Of a stretch of 64,000 bases of DNA, positions 1 through 9,627 are shown piece after piece. Where the stretch lies: the NCBI GenBank assembly GCA_030949565.1, contig JAUZSK010000013.1, positions 1 through 64,000 of the forward strand. The letters are read 5' to 3'. Position 1 is the stretch's first letter. Every line of letters starts with the position of its first letter. The notes beneath the pieces are model-generated. The model saw only the letters and a program-made list of their open reading frames with translations. It made no database searches and had not been told where the DNA came from. The position numbers and the translations under genes were made by a program. This DNA comes from Enterobacterales bacterium (GTDB lineage: Bacteria > Pseudomonadota > Gammaproteobacteria > Enterobacterales > Kangiellaceae).

Positions 1-570
1 CATTACCGCTGGCAGCTTGCACTATAAACCGGAATACCCGCTTGATTTTCAGTGATCAAATTGAGCACCACTTGGTTAAGCTCAGGACGATGATCGCGGC
101 TATAGCCTCGGACAAGTTTGATAGCATTGATCTCTGAGCCGTCGGTATGATATTGACCGTCTACATGTAAGCTAGTGGAGTCAAGATTAACCCCCTCGCA
201 AGGTAAGCCGAGGTAAGTGACGACTTTCTCCGACAATCCCTGATAGAGTTTTGATACACCGGTTTCATAGAGCTGATCAAGACAACGTCCAAGCGCATCA
301 TCATTAATATGCTCAGCCTTGATCCCCCTTTCTAATCAACCGCTCAACCGGTTTTTCTGCAAAATATTCGGGATACATATGCAGTGTTCGACCAACAAAT
401 CCCAAGCCATTTAACAGCATAGAAACGACCAATTCTCCGCAAGAGATATTGCGGTATTCGCTTTGATTAGGATGAGCTTGATCGAAGAATTGGGCAACCC
501 CTAACTCTTTGCACATACCAGCGACGAGACCTAAATGATCGAGTCCTTTTGTTGAATAAGACGTTGACAT
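1..570 (-). pseudogene. IS1634-family transposase, N-terminal part, frameshifted
   Basis: The protein starts at the ATG at 568-570 (MSTSYSTKGLDHLG) and has the DUF4277 N-terminal region of IS1634-family DDE transposases, including GLGFVGRTLHMYPEYF. At a five-G run near 330 the frame breaks after RLIRKG; removing one G continues as IKAEHINDDALGRCLDQLYE. The next segment contains VNLDSTSLHVDGQY, the first catalytic-Asp region. A second break near position 25 turns the expected QAASGN into a stop. With two frameshifts the transposase should be inactive unless both are sequencing errors. The C-terminal half lies outside the window. Confidence 0.75.
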
Positions 571-720
571 AGTGTTTCCGACGTTCAAAAGAAACAATAG
601 ATCAAATCAAGCAGGCTGTGTCAATAACTATTTGATTTAATTGGCATTATATCGCAAATCGAGATCCTTTAAGGGTATTTTTGATGGGACTTATTCGATT
701 AACTAGGTGCGGAATGACAG
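1..720 (-). mobile_element. IS1634-like insertion sequence remnant, cut by the window edge
   Basis: The element carries a DUF4277-type transposase reading leftward and continues past position 1. Its right end is placed near 720 because the interrupted GGDEF gene stops resembling its family there. On the minus strand the outer end starts CTGTCATTCCGCAC (707-720), a plausible terminal repeat. The other terminus and any target duplication lie outside the window, so the boundary is inferred. Confidence 0.65.
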
Positions 721-1463
721 ATGCTTGTATTGGGTAGCGCAATAATAAATTCATCATCGTGATCTCGACATAAAAGGTCACTACCCTTTAAGTGTTTATT
801 AACGGTTTTCACTAAACTCTTTAATGCGGCATCACCCATAAATTGACCGCTTCGTTCATTTAAGTCTTTAAAGTGATCGATATTCAAACGCAGTAGTGTC
901 ATAGGTAGTAGTTCGGAATTTTGTACTGCGGCATCTAAACAATACTCCAAGCCATCAAAGTCAAGAGCATTGGTAAGCGAGTCTTTTGTCGCTGTTTCTG
1001 CGAGTAATAAATAATCATTTTCTACTTCTAAATTATCGCTGACCAATTCAATATCATCCTCATCTATTTCATTCGTCGCTTCAGTGTCGTTCGATTCAAC
1101 TTCTTCTTTAATCGAAGTAATAATTGTTTCATTAGAATTAATTTTATCGCCTGAGGTAAGTAATATTTGTAAAATTTCACACACATATTGATTGCATACA
1201 TCACTACTCAGGGCTAATTTATTAAATTCTGCCGGTTTGATGCACTGATAATAAATCCAATGAATTTTTTGGCGATAATCTAGGGCATTGATATCAAGCT
1301 GATTGATTTTTTGAATAAGCTGGGGTGATTTTGTGTGAAGGTATTCATAGGCAACGGTATAGCATATGGGATCTGCCGGTAGCCGATGGTCCCTTAACCA
1401 CATTAGCGCCTTGCGAGATTTTAAACCAGCGCGTTTAATCCATTGTGAGCGTAGTTCTGACAT
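720..1463 (-). pseudogene. GGDEF-domain protein, 3' end removed by the IS insertion
   Basis: About 248 native residues remain. The first 140 residues (MSELRSQWIKRAGLKSR onward) match no domain I can name. An acidic linker follows, then a GGDEF-type domain from about residue 160: DSLTNALDFDGLEYCL, then LLRLNIDHFKDLNERSG. The signature position reads RDHDDEF instead of GGDEF, so diguanylate cyclase activity is doubtful even for the full-length protein. The reading ends at LPNTSI, after which six residues come from the IS terminus before a stop. The final third of the GGDEF fold is therefore missing. Start chosen at the ATG at 1461-1463. Probably a former signalling protein inactivated by transposition. 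Confidence 0.7.
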
Positions 1464-1588
1464 AAAGGCACTGTCTTTATAGACCTTAAACGATTAATGG
1501 TTAATTAAGTTTAGACCAGTATGGAATTTTTGCACCAATTATCGATTGCTAGTTTTAACCCTTGATGAATTTTTGGGGTACAAAAAAA

Positions 1589-2506
1589 CTAGATAATGAT
1601 TTTAAAATCTTGCTCTTCAAGGCATTTTAAATCATTTCCAACCCTTTGTTCTGAATCAATTTTTTGCAGCAAAGTGATACCCTTCTGACGATTTTTCTTA
1701 TCCAGTGGCACATAGGGTAGACGAAAGATTGGCTGGATAGCTTGTGTCATGGATAATGCGGTATTGATGGCTATCGGATTAGGCTCGCAAAAAAGCCAGT
1801 TAAACAGATCTTGCATTGACTCATTAAGTGATGTTTCTGCGCTATTGTCCATCAGCCTACGCATCAGACCCGGTACGATGTTCGAAGTGACTGAAATAAC
1901 GCCGTGAGATTGATGCTGGTGTCTGGCATTAAAACACTCGTCATCGTTGCCGCTCCAACAGGCGATACCCTGTTGCTCATAAAGCGCAATGCGTTGATTA
2001 CCGGCACATTCTTTGACTCCGATAAAATTGGCGTGTTGTGCTAATTCCGCGATCACTGCTGGCGGTATATCTTGACCCGTTCGACCCGGCACATTATAAA
2101 TAAACCCAGGACCGATATCGAGCGCAGCTGTGAGGTGTTTTTTGACACCCTGTTCGCTGGTTTTTCCATAATAGGGATTAATTTGAAGCGCGGCGTGCAT
2201 GCCCATCGCAAAGCCGTTCTCCGTTGCTCTGACCGCTTCTTTGGTGTTATTGCTACCAGTATTGCCAACAATTAATAGCTTATCAGCATAACGGTTTGCA
2301 GCATGGGCTATTAACATCAGGTGTGATTCCCAATCAAGCAAATGCCCTTCGCCGGTGGTACCACCGATAATCAGACCATCAACCCCAAATTGAATCTGTT
2401 TTTCTACCAGATAATCAAAGGCTTCTATATCGATCCGTCCTTGTGAATTAAAGGGCGTTTTAATCGCGGTGATTAAACTATTAGACTGAATTTCAGAGAT
2501 TTTCAT
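1589..2506 (-). CDS. dapA: 4-hydroxy-tetrahydrodipicolinate synthase, plant-type subgroup
   Basis: DapA condenses pyruvate with aspartate semialdehyde, the first committed step of lysine and diaminopimelate synthesis in the cytoplasm. The protein has the pyruvate-site motif GGTTGEG, the tyrosine motif YNVPGRTGQDIPP and the Schiff-base lysine in GVKECAGN. Several stretches (INPYYGKTS, WSGNDDEC, GVISVTSNIVPGLMR, FRLPYVPL) match, from memory, the chloroplast enzymes of plants rather than E. coli DapA, which has PYYNRPSQEG and YNVPSRTG. An ATG at 2504-2506 is preferred over a TTG nine bases upstream. The gene stands alone, with no lysine-pathway neighbours and an intergenic gap on each side. It is intact although flanked by broken genes. 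Confidence 0.88.
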   Translation of the reverse strand: MKISEIQSNSLITAIKTPFNSQGRIDIEAFDYLVEKQIQFGVDGLIIGGTTGEGHLLDWESHLMLIAHAANRYADKLLIVGNTGSNNTKEAVRATENGFAMGMHAALQINPYYGKTSEQGVKKHLTAALDIGPGFIYNVPGRTGQDIPPAVIAELAQHANFIGVKECAGNQRIALYEQQGIACWSGNDDECFNARHQHQSHGVISVTSNIVPGLMRRLMDNSAETSLNESMQDLFNWLFCEPNPIAINTALSMTQAIQPIFRLPYVPLDKKNRQKGITLLQKIDSEQRVGNDLKCLEEQDFKIII

Positions 2507-2782
2507 GGGCTTCAAACTAGGTTTTTGATTGTCGCAATAACGACAGAAGACGCTAATTATAAAAGAGTGGCTTGCCCGAGGCTAATAACAAAGAGTTATC
2601 TTTTTAAATTGACTGCAAAACAAGACTGAGTGGTTGCTTGATATCAGGTTAAATTCATTGTAATTACCTAATTGCTTGCGTAGAATCCGCGTCCTTTCTA
2701 TGGTTTCATTATAATTGCAAATTTAACGCTATACTCAAAGCAAGCATTTAGACTAGATAACGACTTTTATTGAAGGATTTTC

Positions 2783-4274
2783 ATGTTACTTTATTCAAGC
2801 AAGCAAGACTGGGTGGGCAATGTCAGAGGAGATATTCTAGCGGGGCTGGTGGTTGCTTTGGCATTGATACCAGAAGCCATCGCTTTTTCCATTATCGCCG
2901 GCGTTGACCCTAAAGTAGGGCTATATGCCTCTTTTTGTATTGCGGTGGTGACAGCGGTGGTGGGCGGCCGTCCAGGCATGATCTCAGCAGCGACTGGCGC
3001 CATGGCGTTATTGATGGTGACCCTTGTGAAGCAGCATGGTTTGCAGTATCTGTTAGCCGCCACGGTTTTAACCGGAGTGATTCAAATTATGATGGGCTAT
3101 TTGAAACTCGGTAGTCTTATGAGTTTTGTGTCGCGCTCGGGTTACCGGATTTGTCAACGCGCTAGCTATTTTAATCTTTATGGCGCAATTACCAGAGCTT
3201 ACTGATGTTAGCTGGCATGTTTATGCTATGACTTTGGTTGGACTTGGGGTGATCTATTTATTTCCCTATATTCCGCTGATCGGTCGATTGATTCCCTCAC
3301 CTTTGGTCTGTATTTTATCTCTAACCATGCTCACATTTTTTATCGACCTCGATATTCGAACAGTGGGAGATATGGGTGAATTACCAGATCAATTACCCTT
3401 CTTTCTATGGCCCGATGTACCACTGAATTTTGCAACCTTGGAAATTATATTTCCCTTTTCCATGGCGCTGGCGGTAGTCGGCTTGTTAGAATCACTGATG
3501 ACTGCGACGATTGTGGATGATTTAACCGATACATCGAGTGATAAAAATAGAGAATGTAAAGGACAGGGCATCGCTAATATCAGTGCTGGATTTTTGGGCG
3601 GAATGGCGGGCTGTGCGATGATAGGGCAATCAGTGATTAATGTGAAGTCCGGTGGTCGAGGTCGTCTGTCAACGCTAGTGGCTGGAATGGTTTTATTGAT
3701 TATGGTGGTATTTTTAAATGATTGGGTGGCACAGATCCCAATGGCTGCCTTGGTCTCTGTAATGATTATGGTTTCTATCGGAACCTTTGATTGGAGCTCG
3801 ATTAAAAATATTAGGAAATATCCACTTTCGACCAACACGGTGATGATTTCCACCGTTGTGGTTGTGGTTTTTACGCATAATTTAGCCTACGGTGTGTTTG
3901 TTGGAGTGCTGCTTGGGGCGCTCTTTTTTGCCAACAAAATCAGTCATTTTATGTATGCAGAAAGTCGATTGGATGAACAAACAAGCACTCGTTATTATAT
4001 TTTTCATGGGCAGATATTCTTTAATTCATCGGCTAAGTTTTTGGCGGTATTCAATTTTAAAGAGGCCGTTTCAGAAGTGGTGATTGATCTAACTCGCGCT
4101 CATTTTTGGGATATTACTGCAGTACATTCTTTAGATATGGCGGTGATTAAATTTAGACGTGAAGGCGCTAAGGTTAAAGTGATTGGTCTTAATGAAGCCA
4201 GTGAAACCATTGTGGATCGATTTGGTGTGCATGATAAACCAGAAGAATTAGAAAAAGTTTTAGGGGGACACTAA
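2783..4274 (+). pseudogene. SulP-family anion permease with STAS domain, one frameshift
   Basis: SulP/SLC26 proteins transport sulfate, bicarbonate or other anions across the inner membrane. The N-terminal part ([20 protein letters not shown]) has the typical first transmembrane segments. The central part has further membrane helices, and the C-terminal ~100 residues form a STAS domain (VVIDLTRAHFWDITAVHSLD). The reading frame breaks at a GGG run (3139-3141): removing one G joins SFVSRS to [13 protein letters not shown]. Restored length is about 496 residues, normal for the family. The ATG at 2783 follows a GAAGGA ribosome site. The stop overlaps the next gene's ATG (TAATG), so the two are translationally coupled. 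The real substrate cannot be told from sequence. This may be a sequencing error rather than a dead gene. Confidence 0.82.
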
Positions 4275-5143
4275 TGACTAATAAAATTTTATTTAGTGGT
4301 GAAAAAGTTTTGGCCTGTATCGATGGCTCATCTGTGAGTGAATATGTTTGTGATTATGCTGCTTGGATTGCATTAACGGTTGATCGGCAATTGAAACTGT
4401 TGCACACCATTGAGCAAAACCATGGCGCGGCAGTTTCTGATTATTCCGGGGCGATTGGCTTGGGTAGTCGACAAGAACTGTTGAATGAATTGACTCAAGC
4501 CGAAAATAATCGCGCGCGGTTGTTACTGAAACAAGGGCAGATCATGTTGTCGGCTGCAAAACAGCGGGTTAAGTCCTTCGGTGTGGAAAAAATTGAAAGT
4601 TACCAGCATCGCGGTAGCTTGGCAGAATCCTTAGTTGAGCTGGAGCAAGATATTCGCTTTATGGTGATTGGTATTCGCGGTAATAGCCATGAAAGTCAGG
4701 CGCAAAACCAGGGGCTTGGTCATCAATTAGAGTCAGTCATTCGTTCCATGCACAAGCCTATTTTAGTGGTCAACAAGGCTTTTTCCGAACCGCAGTCAGC
4801 GATGTTGGCTTATGATGGTAGTGACTCTTGTAAAAAGGCTTTAGCCATGATTGCATCAAGTCGATTATTTAAAAAACTACCTTGTCATATCGTGCATGTG
4901 GGTGATCATGGTGAGCAATTATTGTCCGAAGCAGTGTCGGTATTGCAAGAGGCCGGTATTGACACTAAAAGCGCACAACTTGAAGGCTCGGTGGTCGATG
5001 CTTTAGTCAATTATCAAAAACAAAATTATATCGAAATCACTTTAATGGGGGCTTTTAGTCATAATCGTTTCGTGATTTTTTAATTGGTAGTTTTTACCGC
5101 AAAATGTTGGCTGCACTAATCGGCCGTTATTTTATTACGCTAA
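4274..5143 (+). pseudogene. Tandem universal stress protein (two UspA domains), 3' end frameshifted
   Basis: Two UspA-like domains lie in tandem: residues 10-165, ending in the ATP-binding-like stretch VIGIRGNSHESQ...ESVIRSMHKPILVV, and residues 170 onward. Such cytoplasmic proteins are linked to stress survival. The start overlaps the stop of the SulP gene, suggesting one operon and perhaps regulation of the permease. After LMGAFSHNRF the frame is lost near 5071. The next 70 bases can be restored to the usual family ending (DFLIGSF, KMLAATNRP, LLLR) only by several single-base changes near 5071, 5095, 5104, 5115 and 5135, ending at a TAA at 5141-5143. Such dense damage in the last 25 codons suggests either real decay or locally poor sequence. 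Confidence 0.7.
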
Positions 5144-5149
5144 ACCTTT

Positions 5150-6742
5150 CTAGTCTGGGCTAATAAAGTATCGAGATTTGCCGGATTTTTTGGCAAGGTC
5201 TAGGCCTATTTCAGCTGATCGGATCAGATCGTTAAGTTGAATTCCCTGATTTGGGAAGCGGCTAATGCCCATACTACAAGAAGTCTCAATTGGTCTCTGT
5301 TGGATAATCACTGCTGATAGCATTACCTGTTCGATAATACTTTGTAACAGCACGCGATAATTACCTACGGAGTTTGGGTTAGCTAATAAGATTAAAAATT
5401 CATCGCCCTCTATTCGAGCAATTAGATCATTGGTTTGAAGCTGTTTTGTGAGGTTTTCACTGATTTTTGCACTAGGTTGAGTGCCGACATCTCGGCCAAA
5501 CTCCATATTGATCTTTCTAAAGTCGTCTAAATCCAAATAGAGCAATAAACAACTTCGCTGGTCATGGTTGGCATTGTAGATTTGGGTGGTCGCCAGCTCA
5601 TAGAAAGTTTGCCGATTTGGTAGATTGGTGTGTCCATCGTGAGACAAAAGATGTTGTCGCTTTTTTTCTAGTTGTTTGATTTTACTCGCTTGTGAAAAAA
5701 GATAAATAATCGAAATTATCAGTAAAAATAGGGGGGAGAGGAACCAGGCTAAATCTTTCCAGTTGTTTTGCAGCTTTTCAAAAAGTGAAAGCGCTTGATC
5801 CTTGGCATAATAACCAAGTTGTAGTTGGCTAAAAGCTTGGTCAATTTCCGCGTAATTTCTTGGTACAGTCCAGCCCATTATCTGAGCCTTAGAGGCTGCT
5901 GGATCGTCGGCTTTCATAAGCAATAAGGCCGAAGAAACCTGCTCAGCTAACTGTCTAGGAACATGAGTTAGACTGGTAATCGGCCATTCTGGGTAAAGTC
6001 GAGTTGAATTCATTAGGGGGAATGTTTTAGAGTTTCTAATGCTCGATATATCGCTTGCATCAGGGTGTATAACCTTAAATCGTGAGAGCTTAATTTTTCC
6101 TTCTTGCGCCATGCGTTCTAGAGTATCGGAACGGACAATTCCCACATCCACCATTTGATTCTTTACCGCGTAGACGACGGCATCGTGAATACCTAAAAAT
6201 TCTACCGAATGAAGTTGCTGCAGTGAAATTCCATGACTATCGAGTTCTCGATAAGCGGCGATCCAACCTCCAAGCGAGCGCTGATCAACGGCGGCTAGGT
6301 CCTGTCCGATAAGATCCGATAATTGGTTTATTTTATCGCGATCCGAGCGAGTAAAAATAACACTACCAAATTCAGTGAGGGCTATATCATTGTATTTTCT
6401 TTTTAAAGTGGCAATCGGGAAAAGTGAATAATCCAGTGATAGATCAACAAACATGGCTGAATTTGTGAGTAAAAAGTCTATTTGGTGATTTTTAACGGCG
6501 TTTTCTATTTGAGCGAAATTGAGTGGTAGAATAATAAAATGCTGTTCTGGGAGTGCTTTGTTAAGGTAATTAGCCATCTCAGTCCAGTGCGCTAGTGCAA
6601 CATCCGGACCGCGTTTGGCCAACACTCCGATCTTTAGTTCGCTGCGTTCTAGGTGCTCTGCAAGTGACGCAGAGCATAGGTGTAGACTGAGAATGACCAC
6701 AAAAAAGGTTTTAAACACTGGAGGAAGCCTTTTGAGAAGCAT
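5150..6742 (-). CDS. PhnD-like periplasmic sensor joined to a degenerate GGDEF domain
   Basis: The protein has 530 residues. A signal or anchor sequence (VFKTFFVVILSLHLCSASLA) precedes a PhnD-type substrate-binding domain (LKIGVLAKRGPDVALAHW, residues ~35-310). A transmembrane helix follows (WFLSPLFLLIISIIYLFS, ~335-355), then a C-terminal GGDEF domain. The layout suggests a membrane receptor sensing a small oxyanion or similar ligand outside and signalling inside. The GGDEF signature reads EGDEF, and the usual D-x-G-D element is D-V-G-T, so cyclase activity is uncertain; it may bind GTP or c-di-GMP without making it. It is a close paralogue of the broken gene at 7876-9477, which retains a canonical GGDEF. 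No EAL domain is present. Confidence 0.82.
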   Translation of the reverse strand: MLLKRLPPVFKTFFVVILSLHLCSASLAEHLERSELKIGVLAKRGPDVALAHWTEMANYLNKALPEQHFIILPLNFAQIENAVKNHQIDFLLTNSAMFVDLSLDYSLFPIATLKRKYNDIALTEFGSVIFTRSDRDKINQLSDLIGQDLAAVDQRSLGGWIAAYRELDSHGISLQQLHSVEFLGIHDAVVYAVKNQMVDVGIVRSDTLERMAQEGKIKLSRFKVIHPDASDISSIRNSKTFPLMNSTRLYPEWPITSLTHVPRQLAEQVSSALLLMKADDPAASKAQIMGWTVPRNYAEIDQAFSQLQLGYYAKDQALSLFEKLQNNWKDLAWFLSPLFLLIISIIYLFSQASKIKQLEKKRQHLLSHDGHTNLPNRQTFYELATTQIYNANHDQRSCLLLYLDLDDFRKINMEFGRDVGTQPSAKISENLTKQLQTNDLIARIEGDEFLILLANPNSVGNYRVLLQSIIEQVMLSAVIIQQRPIETSCSMGISRFPNQGIQLNDLIRSAEIGLDLAKKSGKSRYFISPD

Positions 6743-6805
6743 TGTTTAGCCGTTACAGAAAATTTAAGGGATATTCTCAATATAGCAGATAAATCTTTAA
6801 TTGCT

Positions 6806-7168
6806 TCAATTTTGTGCTTTGTCAATGCGTGTTAATGCTATTTCGAAGCGTTTTATTTCTCTCATTATCGAATTTCGATTGGCTTCCATAAATAAGAAGT
6901 TTTTGATAAAGCCTTGCATTGTGAGGGCTATAATAAAAGCAATTCCCCAATTGAAGGATTGCTCCCAATCGGCTCGGATAATAAAATTATAACCGGTCCA
7001 AACCGCTAACGAACCGACCACAAAGGCGGTTAAATAGATAGCAATGATCCAGCGTCTTATACCAGATTTAAAAATGCCAGACATACGCTCAAAAAGCCCT
7101 TCGTCATCCAGTAAAAGATTGTCGACTTCTGATTCCAGTTGTTGTTTCAATTTCTCATCGAAATTCAT
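6806..7168 (-). CDS. Small two-helix membrane protein coupled to an ECF sigma factor (DUF6768-like)
   Basis: The protein has 120 residues: an acidic N-terminus (EVDNLLLDDEGLFERMSGIF), then two membrane segments (WIIAIYLTAFVVGSLAVWTGY and NWGIAFIIALTMQGFIKNFL), then a charged tail. The arrangement resembles the DUF6768 family often found beside ECF sigma factors; that family assignment is from memory. Its ATG overlaps the stop of the sigma gene (ATGA), so the pair are co-translated. A role as membrane partner or anti-sigma-like regulator is inference; no zinc-binding anti-sigma motif is visible. Confidence 0.65.
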   Translation of the reverse strand: MNFDEKLKQQLESEVDNLLLDDEGLFERMSGIFKSGIRRWIIAIYLTAFVVGSLAVWTGYNFIIRADWEQSFNWGIAFIIALTMQGFIKNFLFMEANRNSIMREIKRFEIALTRIDKAQN

Positions 7169-7740
7169 GGTTGTTTCTCCAAGGTTAGGTATTTCTGTTT
7201 AAGCTGTTCTCTGGCTCGAAACAGCCGAGACTTCACTGTTCCAGTCGCGAGTTTTAGGATGTGAGCAATTTCTTTTATGCTCATTGATTCATAGTAAAAA
7301 AGGTGGATAATTTGCTTTTCAATACTCGGTAAACAATCGACAGCCTGCTGAAGGGTCGGATGCGTGTTTTCATGATGCATAGTCTCTATGGGTGCAACTT
7401 GATTCGGTTGGTTATGGTTTTCTGTGGGATGTTTACTTTCAGACTTTATTAAGTCAAGTAGTTTCCACTTTAGGGTTTTATACAACCAACTTTTAAATGC
7501 TCTGGGATCTTTTATTTGTTGAATATTGCGCGCAATTTTTATCCAAGTTTCTTGACAGGCATCGGCGGCGATATCTTGTCTATCGCAAATTTTTAGAGCA
7601 AAACTAAGCAGCGGTTTTTGATAATGACGAAATAATAAATAGAAAGCTCGAGGCTGCCCATTTTGGGCTTGTAGCACACAGTAGTCTTGCCCGGCTTGGT
7701 TCATTACTCGCTCTTTTTTAGTTTTTGAGTCAACCATCAT
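7165..7740 (-). CDS. ECF-type RNA polymerase sigma factor
   Basis: This directs RNA polymerase to stress-type promoters. Region 2 is seen at LLFRHYQKPLLSFALKIC...DACQETWIKIARNI, with the DACQETW region 2.1/2.2 hallmark, and RAFKSWLYKTLKWKLLDLI covers region 2.3/2.4. Region 4 is at LPSIEKQIIHLFYYESMSIKEIA, with the recognition helix ATGTVKSRLFRAREQL. Length (about 180-190) is normal. Possible starts are 7740, 7737 and 7704; the last follows a purine-rich AAGAGCGAG and gives MNQAGQDYC, so the true N-terminus may be 12 residues shorter. The gene sits between two PhnD-GGDEF paralogues and is coupled to the small membrane protein downstream. Confidence 0.88.
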   Translation of the reverse strand: MMVDSKTKKERVMNQAGQDYCVLQAQNGQPRAFYLLFRHYQKPLLSFALKICDRQDIAADACQETWIKIARNIQQIKDPRAFKSWLYKTLKWKLLDLIKSESKHPTENHNQPNQVAPIETMHHENTHPTLQQAVDCLPSIEKQIIHLFYYESMSIKEIAHILKLATGTVKSRLFRAREQLKQKYLTLEKQP

Positions 7741-7875
7741 AATGATTGGTTAGTCTAAAGACGAGAGAATGGGAATAAAGGTTCATTTAATCTTAGCTTG
7801 GCGAGCAGAATGATACTAAAATATGACCAACAACTCGGTTTTATATCGCACCTTGGTTGAAAGTGAATATATCCC

Positions 7876-9477
7876 CTAGGCCGCTTGGTCTTCTTTGAAC
7901 ACCACAAAATTGCCACGACCATTGTTTTTTGCCTGATAAAGCGCAAGATCAGCCTTTTTAATAAGCTCTGTGAGGTGTTCACCTTGTCTAGGGTAATGGC
8001 TAGCGCCAATGCTACAACCGATTTGTAGGGAATCACCGGTTGGTGAGACAAAGGGCATTGAGGTGGCGCTGATAATGCGCTGCATAATGGTTTTAAAGCT
8101 ATCCATCGTGTTCACATTAGCCAGCATGATTAAAAACTCATCACCACCAATACGAGCCACGATATCGGTGTCTCTTAAGCAGTTGGCTATTCGACTGGCG
8201 GTATCTTTTAACAGTTGGTCTCCGGCATCATGGCCGTGGATATCATTAATCTGCTTAAACTTATCTAAATCAAGGAATAAAATCATACTGTCCTGTTGCT
8301 CTCGGCCGGCTATTTTAAGGTATTTATTGGCCAATTCAAAAAATAGGATCCGATTGGGTAGCCCGGTTAAGGCATCGTGGGTGGCTTGTAGGCGGAGCTT
8401 TTCCCTTGAGTCTTTTAATTTTCGATTGAGAGAGATGATATACAGTGTAGTGGTCACCATACTGGTAAAGGTAAGCAAAGCGATTAAAAAGTATTTCCAA
8501 TAGCGTACTAGGACATCAAAGATGGAATAATTAGCCAGATTTTTATAAAAACCAATTTTGAGTTGGCTGTAGGCATAGTCTACCTCGCGATAGTTTTTGG
8601 GGATGGTCCAGCCCATGATTTGCGCTTGCAGGGCAGCTTGGTCGGTGGCCCGCATAATCAGCAAAGCCGAAGACACTTTTTCGGCGAGTATCTCAGACAC
8701 GTGGGGCATTGCAGAAAATGGCCATTCGGGGTACGGGCGACATGGTATGGTGGCAGCAACGGCTAATCATGGTTAACGGCGATAATCGGCGTTATAGGGT
8801 AGGTTTAAGGTGCGAAAATCTTTTAGCTGAATCAAGCCTTCAGCCGCCATTCTTTCAAGGGTATCAGTGCGTACAATACCAATATCAAATTTTTTATCTC
8901 TAATTGCTTTAACCACACCCTCATGTGTGCCAACAAAGGTTAACGATTTAAAATCCTCAACGGCAATATCATTGTCATAAACTCTGAGCGCGTTATCTCA
9001 ACCACCCAGTGATTTTTCATTCACCGCCGCCACTTTTTTATTGGGAATGTCGCTAAATTGGGTGATATTAGGATTGTCGCGTCGAGAGAAAATGACCGAC
9101 CCAAATAGGGTATAGGCTTGACCTAATATTTTACGTTTTAAAGTCGCAATTGCGGTTAATTTATAACGAAAGGTTAAGTCAACAAACATGCCTGAATTGG
9201 TTAGTAAGAAATCAATTTCATGCTGTTTAATCGATTGCTCAATTTGATCGAAGCTAATGGGTATAAGGCTAAAGTGATAATCAGTCACATGCTGATTAAG
9301 GTATTCGGCGGTCGCGCCCCATCTTTTTGTAGCGAGATCGGCACCACTTTTAGAAAGCACACCTATTTTTAGTTCACGATATTGTTTGTGGGAGGCTAAG
9401 GCCGTGTTACAAAAGATAAAAAGCAGCAATCCGCTGAGAAGGTATTTGGATAACTGTTTAAAGTACCCGTTTCGCAT
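7876..9477 (-). pseudogene. PhnD-GGDEF paralogue interrupted by in-frame stops
   Basis: N-terminal part: signal peptide and PhnD-like domain (LKIGVLSKSGADLATKRW). C-terminal part: transmembrane helix and a complete GGDEF domain with canonical RIGGDEF and HDAGDQLL. Both halves are in the same frame but are separated by stops at 8998-9000 (TGA where the paralogue has Trp in SLGGW), 8773-8775 and 8767-8769. Between 8730 and 8790 another frame reads NHD then PLLPP, resembling FPLMNS of the intact paralogue, so compensating indels may also be present. A downstream ATG at 8707-8709 could start a fragment with only the end of the sensor plus the GGDEF domain, but I see no strong ribosome site. Probably inactive as a receptor. 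Confidence 0.75.
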
Positions 9478-9627
9478 AAAGTCGACTCTTATTATTTTAA
9501 AGGGTTGCTTTAACTATAGCCGTTTTTTTTGCAAATGCTTGATTATTAGCCCTTGCAGAGGTCTGATGAGATGGGTATAAATCCTGTTAAAGACCATAAC
9601 TTGAGCTCTAGTCTTATGATTGTCGCT

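Noticed and set aside
7876-9477. TGA read as tryptophan or selenocysteine in the PhnD-GGDEF copy
   Set aside because: TGA serves as a normal stop in neighbouring genes (for example the sigma factor), and a TAA and a second TGA follow in frame; no SECIS-like structure was seen.
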